Positions 46,912-55,822 of a stretch of 64,000 nucleotides of DNA are shown here, piece by piece (the first letter of the stretch is position 1; each line of letters starts with the position of its first letter). Position numbers and translations under genes: made by a program. The stretch comes from Coprococcus phoceensis. Lineage in GTDB: Bacteria > Bacillota > Clostridia > Lachnospirales > Lachnospiraceae. Where the stretch lies: assembly GCF_900104635.1 (NCBI RefSeq), contig NZ_FNWC01000007.1, positions 1,711,421 to 1,775,420 of the forward strand, read 5' to 3'. The notes under the pieces were generated by a model, which was not told the DNA's origin, did not search any database, and was given only the letters and a program-made list of their open reading frames with translations.

Positions 46912-48348
46912 TCAGACATTAATATCCGCTGTAACACTTGGTTCATCCTTAGACTGTTCCAGCACTGGTGCCACAATCTCTTTTAAAAATTTGTCGCATT
47001 GATGTGCAGCCATTCCGGTAAATGTCTCCGGCTGCATCAACATCTCAATCTCTTCATCAGAAAGCGCAAATGTGTCGTCGGCTTTGATTCTGTCCAACAA
47101 ATCATTCTTCTTTCCATACAATTTCACTTGTTCTGCCGCCTTCACGGAATGCTGGCGAATTGCCTCATGCAGAACCTGTCTGTCTCCGTTTTTATTCTTC
47201 ACGCAATACATCATAATATTCTCCGTCGCCATAAACGGAAGTTCCTCTTCCAAATGCTGTCTGATCACAGCCGGATATACTTTCATACCACGCACTACAT
47301 TGATGTACAAATTCAAAATTGCATCTACCGCAAGAAATGCTTCCGGTACAGATAAACGTTTGTTAGCCGAGTCATCCAATGTTCTCTCGAACCACTGTGC
47401 AGATGCTGTCACTGCGGTATTCTGCAGGTCACAGATCACATAGCGTGCCAAAGAAGCCATTCTCTCACTTCTCATTGGATTTCTCTTATATGCCATCGCA
47501 GAAGAACCAATCTGCTTCTCCTCAAACGGTTCATCCACCTCTTTTAAATGGCTCAAAAGTCTGATGTCACTTGAAAACTTAGATACACTTTGGGCAATTC
47601 CTGAAAGCACCTGTAAGACAGCAAAATCTACTTTACGTGTATACGTTTGTCCACTTACACTCTGGCATTTTGAAAATCCTATCTTTTCTGCAATCTTCTG
47701 TTCTAATAATTCTACTTTTTTCTCATCTCCGTCAAAAAGCTCTAAAAAGCTTGCTCCGGTTCCTGTTGTTCCTTTGCATCCAAGCAGTCTCATACTATCT
47801 AATTGAAAGTCCAACTGCTCCAGATCAAACAACAGGTCATTCAGCCAAAGGCACGCTCTCTTTCCGACTGTTGTAGGCTGTGCTGCCTGAAAATGTGTAT
47901 ATGCAAGTGTTGGCAGTGATTTGTATTGTTCCGCGAACTTGCTGAGTGCGTCTATCGCATTGACTAAAAGCACGCGCACTCTCTTTAATGCTGTATGCAT
48001 TAAAATAATGTCTGTATTATCTCCAACATAGCAGGAAGTTGCTCCGAGATGGATAATTCCAGCCGCATTCGGACATGCATCTCCATACGCATGCACATGC
48101 GCCATCACATCATGGCGAAGTTCTAATTCGTACTTTTTCGCAGCTTCATAATCAATATTATGAATCTGTGACTTCATTTCCTCAATCTGTTCTTCTGTGA
48201 TCGGCAACCCTAATTCTTTTTCGCTCTCTGCGAGTGCTACCCATAATTTTCTCCACATAGAAAACTTCTGGTCTGCCGAAAAAATATTTTGCATCTCATA
48301 ACTTGCATATCTGCCACATAGTGGCGACTGGTAAATATCTGTTCTCAT
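46912..48348 (-). CDS. purB: Adenylosuccinate lyase
   Basis: 478 residues of the fumarase/aspartase superfamily. The signature loop SSAMAYKRNPMRSER and the catalytic histidine region LGATSCYVGDNTD are present. It acts in IMP synthesis and in AMP synthesis from IMP. AGGAGG precedes ATG 48348. Its leader is unusual: a promoter followed by a compact symmetrical hairpin. Confidence 0.96.
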   Translation of the reverse strand: MRTDIYQSPLCGRYASYEMQNIFSADQKFSMWRKLWVALAESEKELGLPITEEQIEEMKSQIHNIDYEAAKKYELELRHDVMAHVHAYGDACPNAAGIIHLGATSCYVGDNTDIILMHTALKRVRVLLVNAIDALSKFAEQYKSLPTLAYTHFQAAQPTTVGKRACLWLNDLLFDLEQLDFQLDSMRLLGCKGTTGTGASFLELFDGDEKKVELLEQKIAEKIGFSKCQSVSGQTYTRKVDFAVLQVLSGIAQSVSKFSSDIRLLSHLKEVDEPFEEKQIGSSAMAYKRNPMRSERMASLARYVICDLQNTAVTASAQWFERTLDDSANKRLSVPEAFLAVDAILNLYINVVRGMKVYPAVIRQHLEEELPFMATENIMMYCVKNKNGDRQVLHEAIRQHSVKAAEQVKLYGKKNDLLDRIKADDTFALSDEEIEMLMQPETFTGMAAHQCDKFLKEIVAPVLEQSKDEPSVTADINV

Positions 48349-48387
48349 ATTTCCTCCTACTTTGACCTGTCAAATAAAATAGAATAA

Positions 48388-48441
48388 GACAAAGATACCA
48401 TGAAAACATCTGTTACACCCTGTTTTCAAGACCCCTTTGTC
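48388..48441 (-). ncRNA. Candidate structured leader RNA upstream of purB
   Basis: On the minus strand, outer stem GACAAAG/CTTTGTC (48435-48441 with 48388-48394), a symmetrical 6x6 internal loop (48429-48434 and 48395-48400), an 8-bp inner stem TGAAAACA/TGTTTTCA (48421-48428 with 48401-48408) and a 12-base apical loop. It lies in the 5' leader between the promoter and the purB ribosome binding site. No T-run follows, so regulation, if any, would be translational or by protein binding. I do not recognise it as a known riboswitch class. Confidence 0.55.
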
Positions 48442-48453
48442 CTTACGTCAAAC

Positions 48454-48482
48454 ATGATATACCTATGAGAAAGTATTGTCAA
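48454..48482 (-). promoter_or_regulatory. Promoter of purB-purA
   Basis: TTGACA (48477-48482) and TATCAT (48454-48459), 17-base spacer, minus strand. Confidence 0.82.
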
Positions 48483-48539
48483 GTTTTTTGTTTGCATACA
48501 TTCCTTATTTAAAGCAGATAAGCCGTTTTCTGTTTCATT

Positions 48540-49079
48540 TTAATAATTTTCAGCCCGAACTTCAAAATAGCTCTGAGGATGAGCACATGTTGGACAAACT
48601 TCCGGTGCTTTTGTTCCCACTACAAGATGACCACAGTTTCTGCACTCCCATACTTTCACTTCACTTTTTTCAAACACAGCTGCCGTCTCGACATTCTTCA
48701 ATAATGCTCTATACCGTTCCTCATGATGCTTCTCAATCTCGGCTACAAGGCGAAATTTTGCTGCCAGTTCCGGAAATCCTTCCTCTTCTGCTGTCTTCGC
48801 AAATCCCTCATACATATCTGTCCACTCGTAATTTTCACCTTCTGCGGCTGCTTTCAGATTATCTGCCGTATTTCCGATTCCGTTTAATTCTTTAAACCAC
48901 ATCTTCGCATGCTCTTTTTCATTATCCGCCGTCTTTTGGAATAATGCAGCAATCTGCTCATAACCTTCTTTTTTTGCTACGGAAGCGAAATAAGTGTATT
49001 TATTTCTCGCCTCCGACTCTCCTGAAAAAGCACTTCTTAAATTTTTTTCTGTCTCTGTTCCCACATACTTATTGTTCAT
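48540..49079 (-). CDS. Rubrerythrin
   Basis: About 179 residues. A ferritin-like diiron domain (1-140; [16 protein letters not shown] and [10 protein letters not shown] helices) is followed by a C-terminal rubredoxin domain with CRNCGHLV and CPTCAHPQ. It reduces hydrogen peroxide in anaerobes. AAGGAG before the ATG at 49079 (MNNKYVG) selects it over 49115. About 100 nt upstream an inverted repeat overlaps a possible promoter; PerR-type control would be expected but is not shown. Confidence 0.95.
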   Translation of the reverse strand: MNNKYVGTETEKNLRSAFSGESEARNKYTYFASVAKKEGYEQIAALFQKTADNEKEHAKMWFKELNGIGNTADNLKAAAEGENYEWTDMYEGFAKTAEEEGFPELAAKFRLVAEIEKHHEERYRALLKNVETAAVFEKSEVKVWECRNCGHLVVGTKAPEVCPTCAHPQSYFEVRAENY

Positions 49080-49215
49080 AAAAATCATCTCCTTACTTTT
49101 TAACATATTTATCACTTGGAAAACAGCTTATCTTGCTTCTATTTTAGCACAGTTTTTTCGTGCTGTACCCACTTTTATCAAAATATTTATAAATCTCTTC
49201 ACCGCCTCATCCGAA

Positions 49216-50010
49216 CTACTTATTCCCTGCTCCGCTATACTCACAATCTTCTAAGCGTTCATCAGGCAAATAACAGGTACGTCTCTCTTTGTCCACTAGC
49301 TGTTTTACAAAATCTGTATTTGGATTACGCAAAAGGTCGTCCGGCTTTGCATACTGCTGCACCTGACCTTTACCCATAACAAGCACCTTTGTGCCAAGTT
49401 TCAGCGCCTCCGAAATATCGTGAGTGACAAACAAAACGGTGATCCCCGTTTTTTTATGGATTTGTTTCAGCTCAATCTGCAACTGTCCACGAGTAATTTC
49501 ATCAACCGCACCGAAAGGCTCGTCCATCAGCAGAATCTCAGGAGATGCCGCCAGTGCTCTTGCTATTCCAACCCTCTGCTGCTGTCCTCCCGATAACTCA
49601 GCCGGATAGCGCTCTTTCAACTCTTCGTCAAGACCAACCAGTTTCATCCATTTGGAAACTGCAAGCTTGGTCTTTTCCTTATTTTTCTTGTTGATGAGAT
49701 TCTGAACATAAGAAATATTCTGTTCTACTGTCATATGCGGGAACAAAACGCTCCCCTGAATTACATATCCGATATTGGGCCGCAGTTCTGTCAAGTTTTT
49801 ATCCAGAATATTGCTTCCGTCTACAAAAATATCACCACTTGTCGGCTCGATAAGACCATTTATCATTTTTAAAACCGTTGTTTTTCCGCATCCGGAAGAA
49901 CCGATGATCGTAACAAATTCACCCTTTGCAACAGAAAAGTTGAATCTTTCCAAAACAACTTTGTTCCCATATACTTTTTTGATATTTTTAAATTCAATTG
50001 CTGTGTTCAT
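49216..50010 (-). CDS. Osmoprotectant-type ABC transporter ATP-binding protein (OpuCA/OpuBA-like)
   Basis: 264 residues. Walker A GSSGCGKTTVLKM, signature LSGGQQQRVGIARAL, Walker B LLMDEPFGAVD and the H-loop FVTHDI are intact. No CBS domains follow, unlike longer OpuCA forms. Glycine-betaine/choline/carnitine uptake is the usual role. AGGTGAC precedes ATG 50010. Its permease-binding-protein partner directly upstream is broken, so this ATPase may now be without function in this strain. Confidence 0.92.
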   Translation of the reverse strand: MNTAIEFKNIKKVYGNKVVLERFNFSVAKGEFVTIIGSSGCGKTTVLKMINGLIEPTSGDIFVDGSNILDKNLTELRPNIGYVIQGSVLFPHMTVEQNISYVQNLINKKNKEKTKLAVSKWMKLVGLDEELKERYPAELSGGQQQRVGIARALAASPEILLMDEPFGAVDEITRGQLQIELKQIHKKTGITVLFVTHDISEALKLGTKVLVMGKGQVQQYAKPDDLLRNPNTDFVKQLVDKERRTCYLPDERLEDCEYSGAGNK

Positions 50011-50021
50011 TTCTTGTCACC

Positions 50022-51373
50022 TCATTTCAAAAGATTTGCATTTCGCAAAAACGTTTCGGCTACTTCTCTTGGCTCTTTTCCCTCGCTCTCGACAGCGTAA
50101 TTCATTTGTGCCATATCTTTATCTGAAATAACCCCTGTAAGCTTGTTAAATATTTCCGCCAATTCAGGATGTTCTTCTAAAACTTCAGAACGAATCACAT
50201 TTCCGCACAGATAGGACGGATAAAAATTTTTATCATCCTCTAAAACAGTAACATCTGAAACGCTTAGCTGTCCGTCTGTCGTAAAAATGACCATTACATC
50301 AATTTTTCCTTCATTGATTGCCTGATATTTCAATCCAATATCCATGTCCATGGTCTTTTTGAATGTGAAACCATAAGCGTCACAAAGAGCATCATATCCA
50401 TCTTCCCGCTCAAAGAAATCATATTCTGCTCCGAATACAAGCTGTCTTTTTTCAAAACCATATTCCAAGCTGTCCCTGTATATTCTGGATAAATATCAAA
50501 TTCACCGCTTTCCATTGCAGGCTTAATATTCGACGTGCCTCCGCCGACACCTTGTGTTAATTCCACATTTAAATCTGTATCCTGTTCGATCAGAATGTCC
50601 AACATTTCCCCCAACACATATTGTTCTGTCATCGGCTTTGTCGCGATATGTATTGTATCCTGTCTATTAACAGGAAATAATGTGCCAATCGCCATGCACA
50701 GGCAAAGTAAACATACGACAATTGCTATTATACGATTTGTCTTTTTCGCCTTTATGCTGCGTCTGCTGATTCGTTTTTCAAAAAAAACAAGCAGAAAATC
50801 CATGATCAATGCAAGCAGAGCAATGAGTAAGCTGCCAACCATAGTCATTGCAGCGTTGTTTGTCGTGATACCTCTGTAAATCGCAACACCCAAACCTCCT
50901 GCACCTATGAACGAAGCTATACCTGCAAGGGCGATTGTCATTGTAACCATATTGCGAATTCCGGACAAAACAACCGGCATCGCAAGCGGCAGTTTTATCT
51001 TGAAAAGAATCTGCATTCTTGTGCTTCCCATACCTTTTGCCGCCTCTAAAATAGCAAGGTCAACATTTGCTATTCCGGTGTGGGTATTTCTTACCATTGG
51101 CAAAAGAGCGTAAACCGTCAGTGCAATAACAGCAGTCGCATTTCCAACACCCGAAAAAGGAATTAAAAAGCCAAGCATAGAAATAGATGGGATTGTATAT
51201 AAAAAATTTATTATTCCCAAAGTCCGTTTTGCTGTCTTTTGAAATTCACTGATCAGGATTCCGACTATGCCACCGAATAAAACAGCTATCACAATAGCAA
51301 CCAGAGAAATCTCTAAATGCTCCCATAATAGATTCAAAAAGAAAGCCTTTTTTTCTATAAAGACCAACCACAT
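50022..51373 (-). pseudogene. Fused permease + substrate-binding protein (OpuB/OpuC type), disrupted by an internal deletion
   Basis: The permease half (about 50750-51373; SGVGNATAVIALTVYALLP, AGIASFIGAGGLGVAIYRG) and the start of the binding domain (up to YPEYTGTAWNMVLKKDS) read in one frame to 50330. The C-terminal binding domain (LVFGAEYDFFEREDGYDAL to LRNANLLK) continues in another frame, 50468-50022. Around 50431-50455 both readings resemble family sequence, yet several tens of residues normally found between them are missing. So this is an out-of-frame deletion rather than a single-base slip. The permease start is also unclear (51373 ATG or 51337 TTG), because its 5' end runs into the neighbouring gene. 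Confidence 0.8.
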
Positions 51374-51890
51374 ACTCTGTAATACACTTTTGCGGACAAA
51401 TATCTTCGCACTTTCCACATTGAATACATGCATCTGTAATAAAAAACCCGTTTTCTTTTGTCTTTGCACTTCCGAGCATAAAACCTTCTCTGACAATCGG
51501 CTCTTTTCCCAAGTCAAAAAACTCAACAGAACCATTCTCAATGCAGAACGCTTCGAGTACATATCTGCTCTCATTAGGATAAACGGTGTTCATGGACGGA
51601 TTTTCCTCAAAAATCCTGTCAATCCACTTTCTGTGTTCTTCCAATTTTTCAGCCTTACCGTCTAACCGGATCATTTGAAAATTTTGATTCATTCCAGTAA
51701 TGGCAACCTGACTGTTTTTGATAATCTGGCTGTAAAAATCTTTTCCTCTTGCGGTGCAAAAGTACAGTTTCTCATTTTCAACCAGCATCACATCAATAAT
51801 ACGAATTTGAGGAAGTCCCTTTTCATCAACTGTGGCAAACGCAACATCCTTTATTTCACGTAATATTTCCAAACATCTCTGAACATTCAT
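51246..51890 (-). CDS. Pyridoxamine 5'-phosphate oxidase-family flavoprotein with ferredoxin tail, C-terminus replaced
   Basis: About 214 residues. Residues 1-130 are a PNPOx-like FMN-binding split barrel; then ITDACIQCGKCEDICPQKCI forms the first 4Fe-4S site. Relatives normally continue to a second cluster, but here the chain runs out of the family into 44 residues that share DNA with the start of the Opu permease in a different frame. The 128-nt overlap suggests a deletion joined the two genes. GGAGGA places the start at 51890. Its promoter carries a strong inverted repeat, so the gene is probably still transcribed and regulated. Confidence 0.78.
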   Translation of the reverse strand: MNVQRCLEILREIKDVAFATVDEKGLPQIRIIDVMLVENEKLYFCTARGKDFYSQIIKNSQVAITGMNQNFQMIRLDGKAEKLEEHRKWIDRIFEENPSMNTVYPNESRYVLEAFCIENGSVEFFDLGKEPIVREGFMLGSAKTKENGFFITDACIQCGKCEDICPQKCITEYVVGLYRKKGFLFESIMGAFRDFSGCYCDSCFIRWHSRNPDQ

Positions 51891-51908
51891 ATCCATTCCT
51901 CCAAGTAA

Positions 51909-51935
51909 TTGTTGTAATATTTTTTGTTACAACAA
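51909..51935. promoter_or_regulatory. Operator-like inverted repeat TTGTTGTAA-N9-TTACAACAA
   Basis: Perfect 9-base arms (51909-51917 and 51927-51935) just downstream of and touching the -10 of the PNPOx-family gene. A further GTTGTAAC half-site occurs upstream of the -35 (51966-51973). This looks like a repressor site; the repressor is not identified. Confidence 0.7.
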
Positions 51936-51963
51936 ATCTACCACGTTTCCGTTGTATTGTCAA
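51935..51963 (-). promoter_or_regulatory. Promoter of the PNPOx-family gene
   Basis: TTGACA (51958-51963) and TAGATT (51935-51940), 17-base spacer, minus strand. Confidence 0.8.
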
Positions 51964-52025
51964 TAGTTACAACCATTTCGTCATTATATTTTACACCTCA
52001 GACATTCGTCCAAAAACTTCATTCT

Positions 52026-52065
52026 AAAACAAGCAGCAGTCAATCTTACAGATTAACTGCTGCTT
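52026..52065 (-). terminator. Terminator of the hydrogenase operon
   Basis: A 16-bp stem (52050-52065 with 52031-52046, loop of three bases) followed on the minus strand by GTTTTAG, just after the hydA stop. Confidence 0.85.
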
Positions 52066-52073
52066 CAAATGTT

Positions 52074-53846
52074 TTATTCTTCTCTATAATTCCGATATCC
52101 TGTTCCATATCGTTCCATACTCTCCAGATGATCTGTATGTAACAGCATGTGCGCCTTATGTTCATTCGGCTCACCAAAATATTCTTCATAGAGGCGCTTG
52201 ATATCCGGATTGTCATGTGAATAACGGATTTTCGCATCTGCATCTAACTGATAAAGCCTCTTGCCTCTTTCAAAAGCCCGCTCCTCTCCGTCGTGAATCG
52301 GCTGTCCGCCGCCCCCTACACATCCGCCCGGACATGCCATCACTTCTACAAAATCATAGTGTACTTCGCCTCTCTCGATTTTCTTCATCAGCGCCCTTGT
52401 ATTTCCAAGTCCGCTTACCACCGCTGTCCGCACGGTAATATCATCAATCTGAAATTCTGCTTCCTGCACGCCGTGGTTTGCATTGAAGCCTTCCGCTCTC
52501 ACTGCCTGAAATGCATCAGCCGCTGCATTCTCACCTTTAAGGAAAAAATATGCACTGCGAAGCGCCGCTTCCATTACACCGCCAGTCGTTCCAAAGATCA
52601 CACCGGCTCCTGTTCCCTCCTGCATTGGACGATCACTTTCTCGATTTTTCAATGTCTCCGGACTAATATGCGCTGCTCGAATCATTTTCACGAATTCTCT
52701 TGTCGTAAGTACCACATCAATATCTTTACCTGCATATTCTCCGTGGAACAACTCCATCTCCTGCTCTCCTTTTTTTGCCAGACACGGCATGATTGAGACT
52801 GTGAAAATCTGCTCCGGACTTACGCCTAGTTTTTGCGCAAAATACGTCTTCATAACTGTACCAAACATCTGCTGCGGTGACTTTGCAGAAGAAACATATT
52901 TGACCATATGAGGGAACTGGGATTTTGCAAATCGAACCCATCCAGGACAACACGAAGTGAACATTGGACGATCCTTTAATTCTCCTGAAGTAAATCTCTG
53001 AATAAACTCCGTTGCTTCCTCCATAATCGTAAGATCCGCTGAGAAGCAGGTATCAAACACATAATCGGCTCCCATTTTCTTGAGTGCATCCAGGATCATG
53101 CCCACTGTCGCCTCATTTGGCTGCAGCCCAAATTCTTCTCCCCATGCGGTACGCACTGCCGGAGCCACCTGTGTCACTACAATCTTATTTGGATCTGAAA
53201 GAGCCTCCCACACTTTCTCCGTGTCATTTCTCTCTCGAAGAGCTCCCACCGGACAATGCGTAACACACTGACCACAGAGCGAACAGGCTGACTCTTCAAT
53301 CGTCTTATGTCCAGACACATTTACCGTTGTTCTGGAGCCTGTTCCTTCCACATCCCAGATATGCAATGACTGTACCTTATCACAAACCTGAATACAACGC
53401 ATGCATTTGATACATTTGGAAGAATCCCGAATCAATGGAAACTCTTTGTTCCACATCTGTTTCTCTAATTGCATCCTGTATGGGATTTCAAGAATGTTCA
53501 AATCATTCGCAACAGTCTGCAGCATACAGTTTCCACTTCTCGGGCAAGTAACACACTCACAATTATGCTGTGAAAGAATCAATTCTACATTCGTTTTTCT
53601 ATGCCTTCTCACCTTCGGACTGTTTGTGTAGATGACCATCCCCTCTTTTGCCACATTATTACACGAGGTAATCAGTCTTTCTTTTCCTTCCAACTCCACC
53701 ACACAGACGCGACAGGCTGCAATCTCATTGATTCCTTTCAGATAACATAGATGTGGAATCGGAATCCCATTCTGGGCAGCTGCCTCCATGATCGTGCTAT
53801 TCTCTTTTACAGTAATCTGCTTTCCGTCTATTGTAAGATTTACCAT
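52074..53846 (-). CDS. hydA: [FeFe]-hydrogenase catalytic subunit (group A, modular)
   Basis: 590 residues. N-terminal 2Fe-2S domain (Cys34/45/48/62), a His/Cys 4Fe-4S segment (HNCECVTCPRSGNC), two 4Fe-4S sets (CIKCMRCIQVC and CSLCGQCVTHC), then the H-cluster domain with TSCCPGW (Cys299/300), MPCLAKK (Cys355) and MACPGGCVGG (Cys505/509), ending in a small-subunit-like tail. All canonical residues are present, so it should be active once matured. AAAGGAGG precedes ATG 53846, and the start overlaps the stop of the upstream flavoprotein (ATGGTAA), indicating coupling. No hydEFG maturases are in the window. Confidence 0.95.
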   Translation of the reverse strand: MVNLTIDGKQITVKENSTIMEAAAQNGIPIPHLCYLKGINEIAACRVCVVELEGKERLITSCNNVAKEGMVIYTNSPKVRRHRKTNVELILSQHNCECVTCPRSGNCMLQTVANDLNILEIPYRMQLEKQMWNKEFPLIRDSSKCIKCMRCIQVCDKVQSLHIWDVEGTGSRTTVNVSGHKTIEESACSLCGQCVTHCPVGALRERNDTEKVWEALSDPNKIVVTQVAPAVRTAWGEEFGLQPNEATVGMILDALKKMGADYVFDTCFSADLTIMEEATEFIQRFTSGELKDRPMFTSCCPGWVRFAKSQFPHMVKYVSSAKSPQQMFGTVMKTYFAQKLGVSPEQIFTVSIMPCLAKKGEQEMELFHGEYAGKDIDVVLTTREFVKMIRAAHISPETLKNRESDRPMQEGTGAGVIFGTTGGVMEAALRSAYFFLKGENAAADAFQAVRAEGFNANHGVQEAEFQIDDITVRTAVVSGLGNTRALMKKIERGEVHYDFVEVMACPGGCVGGGGQPIHDGEERAFERGKRLYQLDADAKIRYSHDNPDIKRLYEEYFGEPNEHKAHMLLHTDHLESMERYGTGYRNYREE

Positions 53847-55672
53847 ATTTTTTCTCTGCCTCCTTTAAAGATTCCATATCCGAAATGGTCACATCGCAGA
53901 CAGCGACCGGCTTCCTGCTTTGCCTCTTTTTCTGTCATGCAATTCTCACAGCCTTCCCAGTCTTTCACACGCTCGCTTGCCTCACGCTCTGTCAAATTCA
54001 CTCTGCCACAAGGAGTTCTGTCATCTAAATGCGCTTCCGGAATCTCCACATCACAGGAAATCTCATGACGATATCCCAAATACTCATCAATATTGGCAGC
54101 CGCCACTTTCGCCGCCGCAATCGCTTTGATAACAGAAGCTGGTCCGCTTGCACAGTCTCCACCCGCAAATACTCCCGGCAGATTTTCTATAGAACCATTA
54201 CTCTTTGTGACGATTTTCCCGCGGCTTACCAGAATTCCGGCCTCCTCAAAATGTTTCGTCTCTATATTTTGACCTACTGCAACAACTAAAACATCACAAG
54301 GAATGTACACATCTTCCTCACCGGTCGGTTTGATACTTGCGCGACCATTGTTAATTGCGCTGATCATCTGCGGTGTCACATAGATCCCCTTGATGTGATG
54401 ATTTTCATCCACATCTAAAGAAGCCGGTGCCTTTAATGTCTGCATCTCAATGCCCTCTGCCACTGCACCCTCAATCTCTATCGGAAGCGCTGTCATATCG
54501 GCAGCCCTTCTTCTATATACGGCACTGACTTTCTTCGCACCAAGACGTTTTGCTGTACGAACAACATCCATTGTAACATTACCGCCTCCGATTACCGCAA
54601 CTTCTTTCCCTGTCAGATCCATGATGATATTCTGACCTACATTTCTTAAAAACTGCACTGCCGAAAAGATCCCTTCTGCATCCTCGCCTTCCAAGCCCAG
54701 TTTTTTATCCGTACTTGCTCCAATGGTAATTAACACTGCATCATACTCTTTCTGAAGCTGCTGAATCGTAATATCTGTTCCGATCTTCAAACCGTATTTT
54801 ACCTCAACACCTGTTTTTAAAATAGCATTCACATCTTCTTCAAGGCGTTCTTTTGGCAGACGATAGTTCGGGATTCCGTAACGAAGCATTCCTCCAAGCT
54901 TCGGAAGCATCTCATAGACGGTTGTCTGATGTCCCATAAGCTGCAGATAATATGCCGCACTTAATCCTCCCGGGCCTCCGCCGAGCACTGCAATACGCTT
55001 TCCGGTGGACGGTGCACAAGCCGGTGGTTCCACCTCACCTGCAAAATCCGCCGCCACTCTTTTCAAACCACGGATGTTAATGGCATCATCCATCATATTT
55101 CTACGGCATCTCGCCTCGCATGGATGCTCACAGATAAACCCACACGTAGTCGGAAACGGATTGTCTTTACGAATCAGACGAACTGCATCCTTATATCTCC
55201 CCTCTCCGACAAGCGCTACATATCCCGGAACATCCACATGTGCCGGACATAACGATACACACGGCACCGGCTGGCTGTATGTACAGGTACAACGCCCATT
55301 TTTTATATGCTCCACATAGTCATCACGATAACCGATCAATCCTTTATATACTGTGTGAGCCGCCTCATAGCCGATGGCGCAGTCCGCCGACTCCATAATA
55401 GAAAGCGCTGTCTGCTCCATAATATCCAGTGTCTCCATCGTCGCATTTCCATCCAGCACATCCTTGATGAAACCATTCAATTGTCCAAGACCGATTCGAC
55501 ATGGCACACATTTTCCACAAGTCTGTGCATGACATAGTTCCAAAAATGCACGCGCCATATCAACCGGACATAATCCTGGCGGGCTCGATTCAATTCTGCG
55601 TTCCAAATCCTTATAGAGCTCTTCCATAATAATATCAGCTCTTGTAGGCGACGCAAGCTCTAATCTACTCAT
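53840..55672 (-). CDS. NuoF-tail/GltD-type flavoprotein, electron partner of HydA
   Basis: About 610 residues. Residues ~1-110 match only the C-terminal 4Fe-4S domain of NuoF/HydB (CGKCVPCRIGLGQL); the FMN/NADH-binding part is absent. From ~130 on it matches the GltD/NfnB small-subunit family: Fe-S motifs CVSLCPAHVDVPGY and CGFICEHPCEARCRR, FAD site VLGGGPGGLSAAYYL, a second Rossmann motif AVIGGGNVTMDV, and GVFAGGDCASGP. A C-terminal CLRCD region may hold another cluster. The ATG at 55672 is preferred to 55798. Overlap with hydA suggests an NAD(P)H-linked hydrogenase complex. Confidence 0.88.
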   Translation of the reverse strand: MSRLELASPTRADIIMEELYKDLERRIESSPPGLCPVDMARAFLELCHAQTCGKCVPCRIGLGQLNGFIKDVLDGNATMETLDIMEQTALSIMESADCAIGYEAAHTVYKGLIGYRDDYVEHIKNGRCTCTYSQPVPCVSLCPAHVDVPGYVALVGEGRYKDAVRLIRKDNPFPTTCGFICEHPCEARCRRNMMDDAINIRGLKRVAADFAGEVEPPACAPSTGKRIAVLGGGPGGLSAAYYLQLMGHQTTVYEMLPKLGGMLRYGIPNYRLPKERLEEDVNAILKTGVEVKYGLKIGTDITIQQLQKEYDAVLITIGASTDKKLGLEGEDAEGIFSAVQFLRNVGQNIIMDLTGKEVAVIGGGNVTMDVVRTAKRLGAKKVSAVYRRRAADMTALPIEIEGAVAEGIEMQTLKAPASLDVDENHHIKGIYVTPQMISAINNGRASIKPTGEEDVYIPCDVLVVAVGQNIETKHFEEAGILVSRGKIVTKSNGSIENLPGVFAGGDCASGPASVIKAIAAAKVAAANIDEYLGYRHEISCDVEIPEAHLDDRTPCGRVNLTEREASERVKDWEGCENCMTEKEAKQEAGRCLRCDHFGYGIFKGGREKIW

Positions 55673-55739
55673 TGCTTTTACCATCCCTTCTTTTGTTTTA
55701 CAAATACGCTCACTGTAGTGTAGTAACGTAATAGTAGCT

Positions 55740-55767
55740 ATTATAGCATCAAGCGAGAGGCTTGTAA
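55740..55767 (-). promoter_or_regulatory. Probable promoter of the hydrogenase operon
   Basis: TTACAA (55762-55767) and TATAAT (55740-55745) with 16-base spacing on the minus strand, about 70 nt before the chosen start. The -10 is consensus, the -35 partial. Confidence 0.5.
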
Positions 55768-55822
55768 TTATTTTTGCTAAAAGTAGTTTATTTAACAAAA
55801 TGGTTAGATTTTTAACAGAGCG

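Noticed and set aside
50330..50468. Programmed ribosomal frameshift joining the two Opu binding-domain frames
   Set aside because: Several tens of residues normally present between the two parts are missing, which frameshifting cannot restore.
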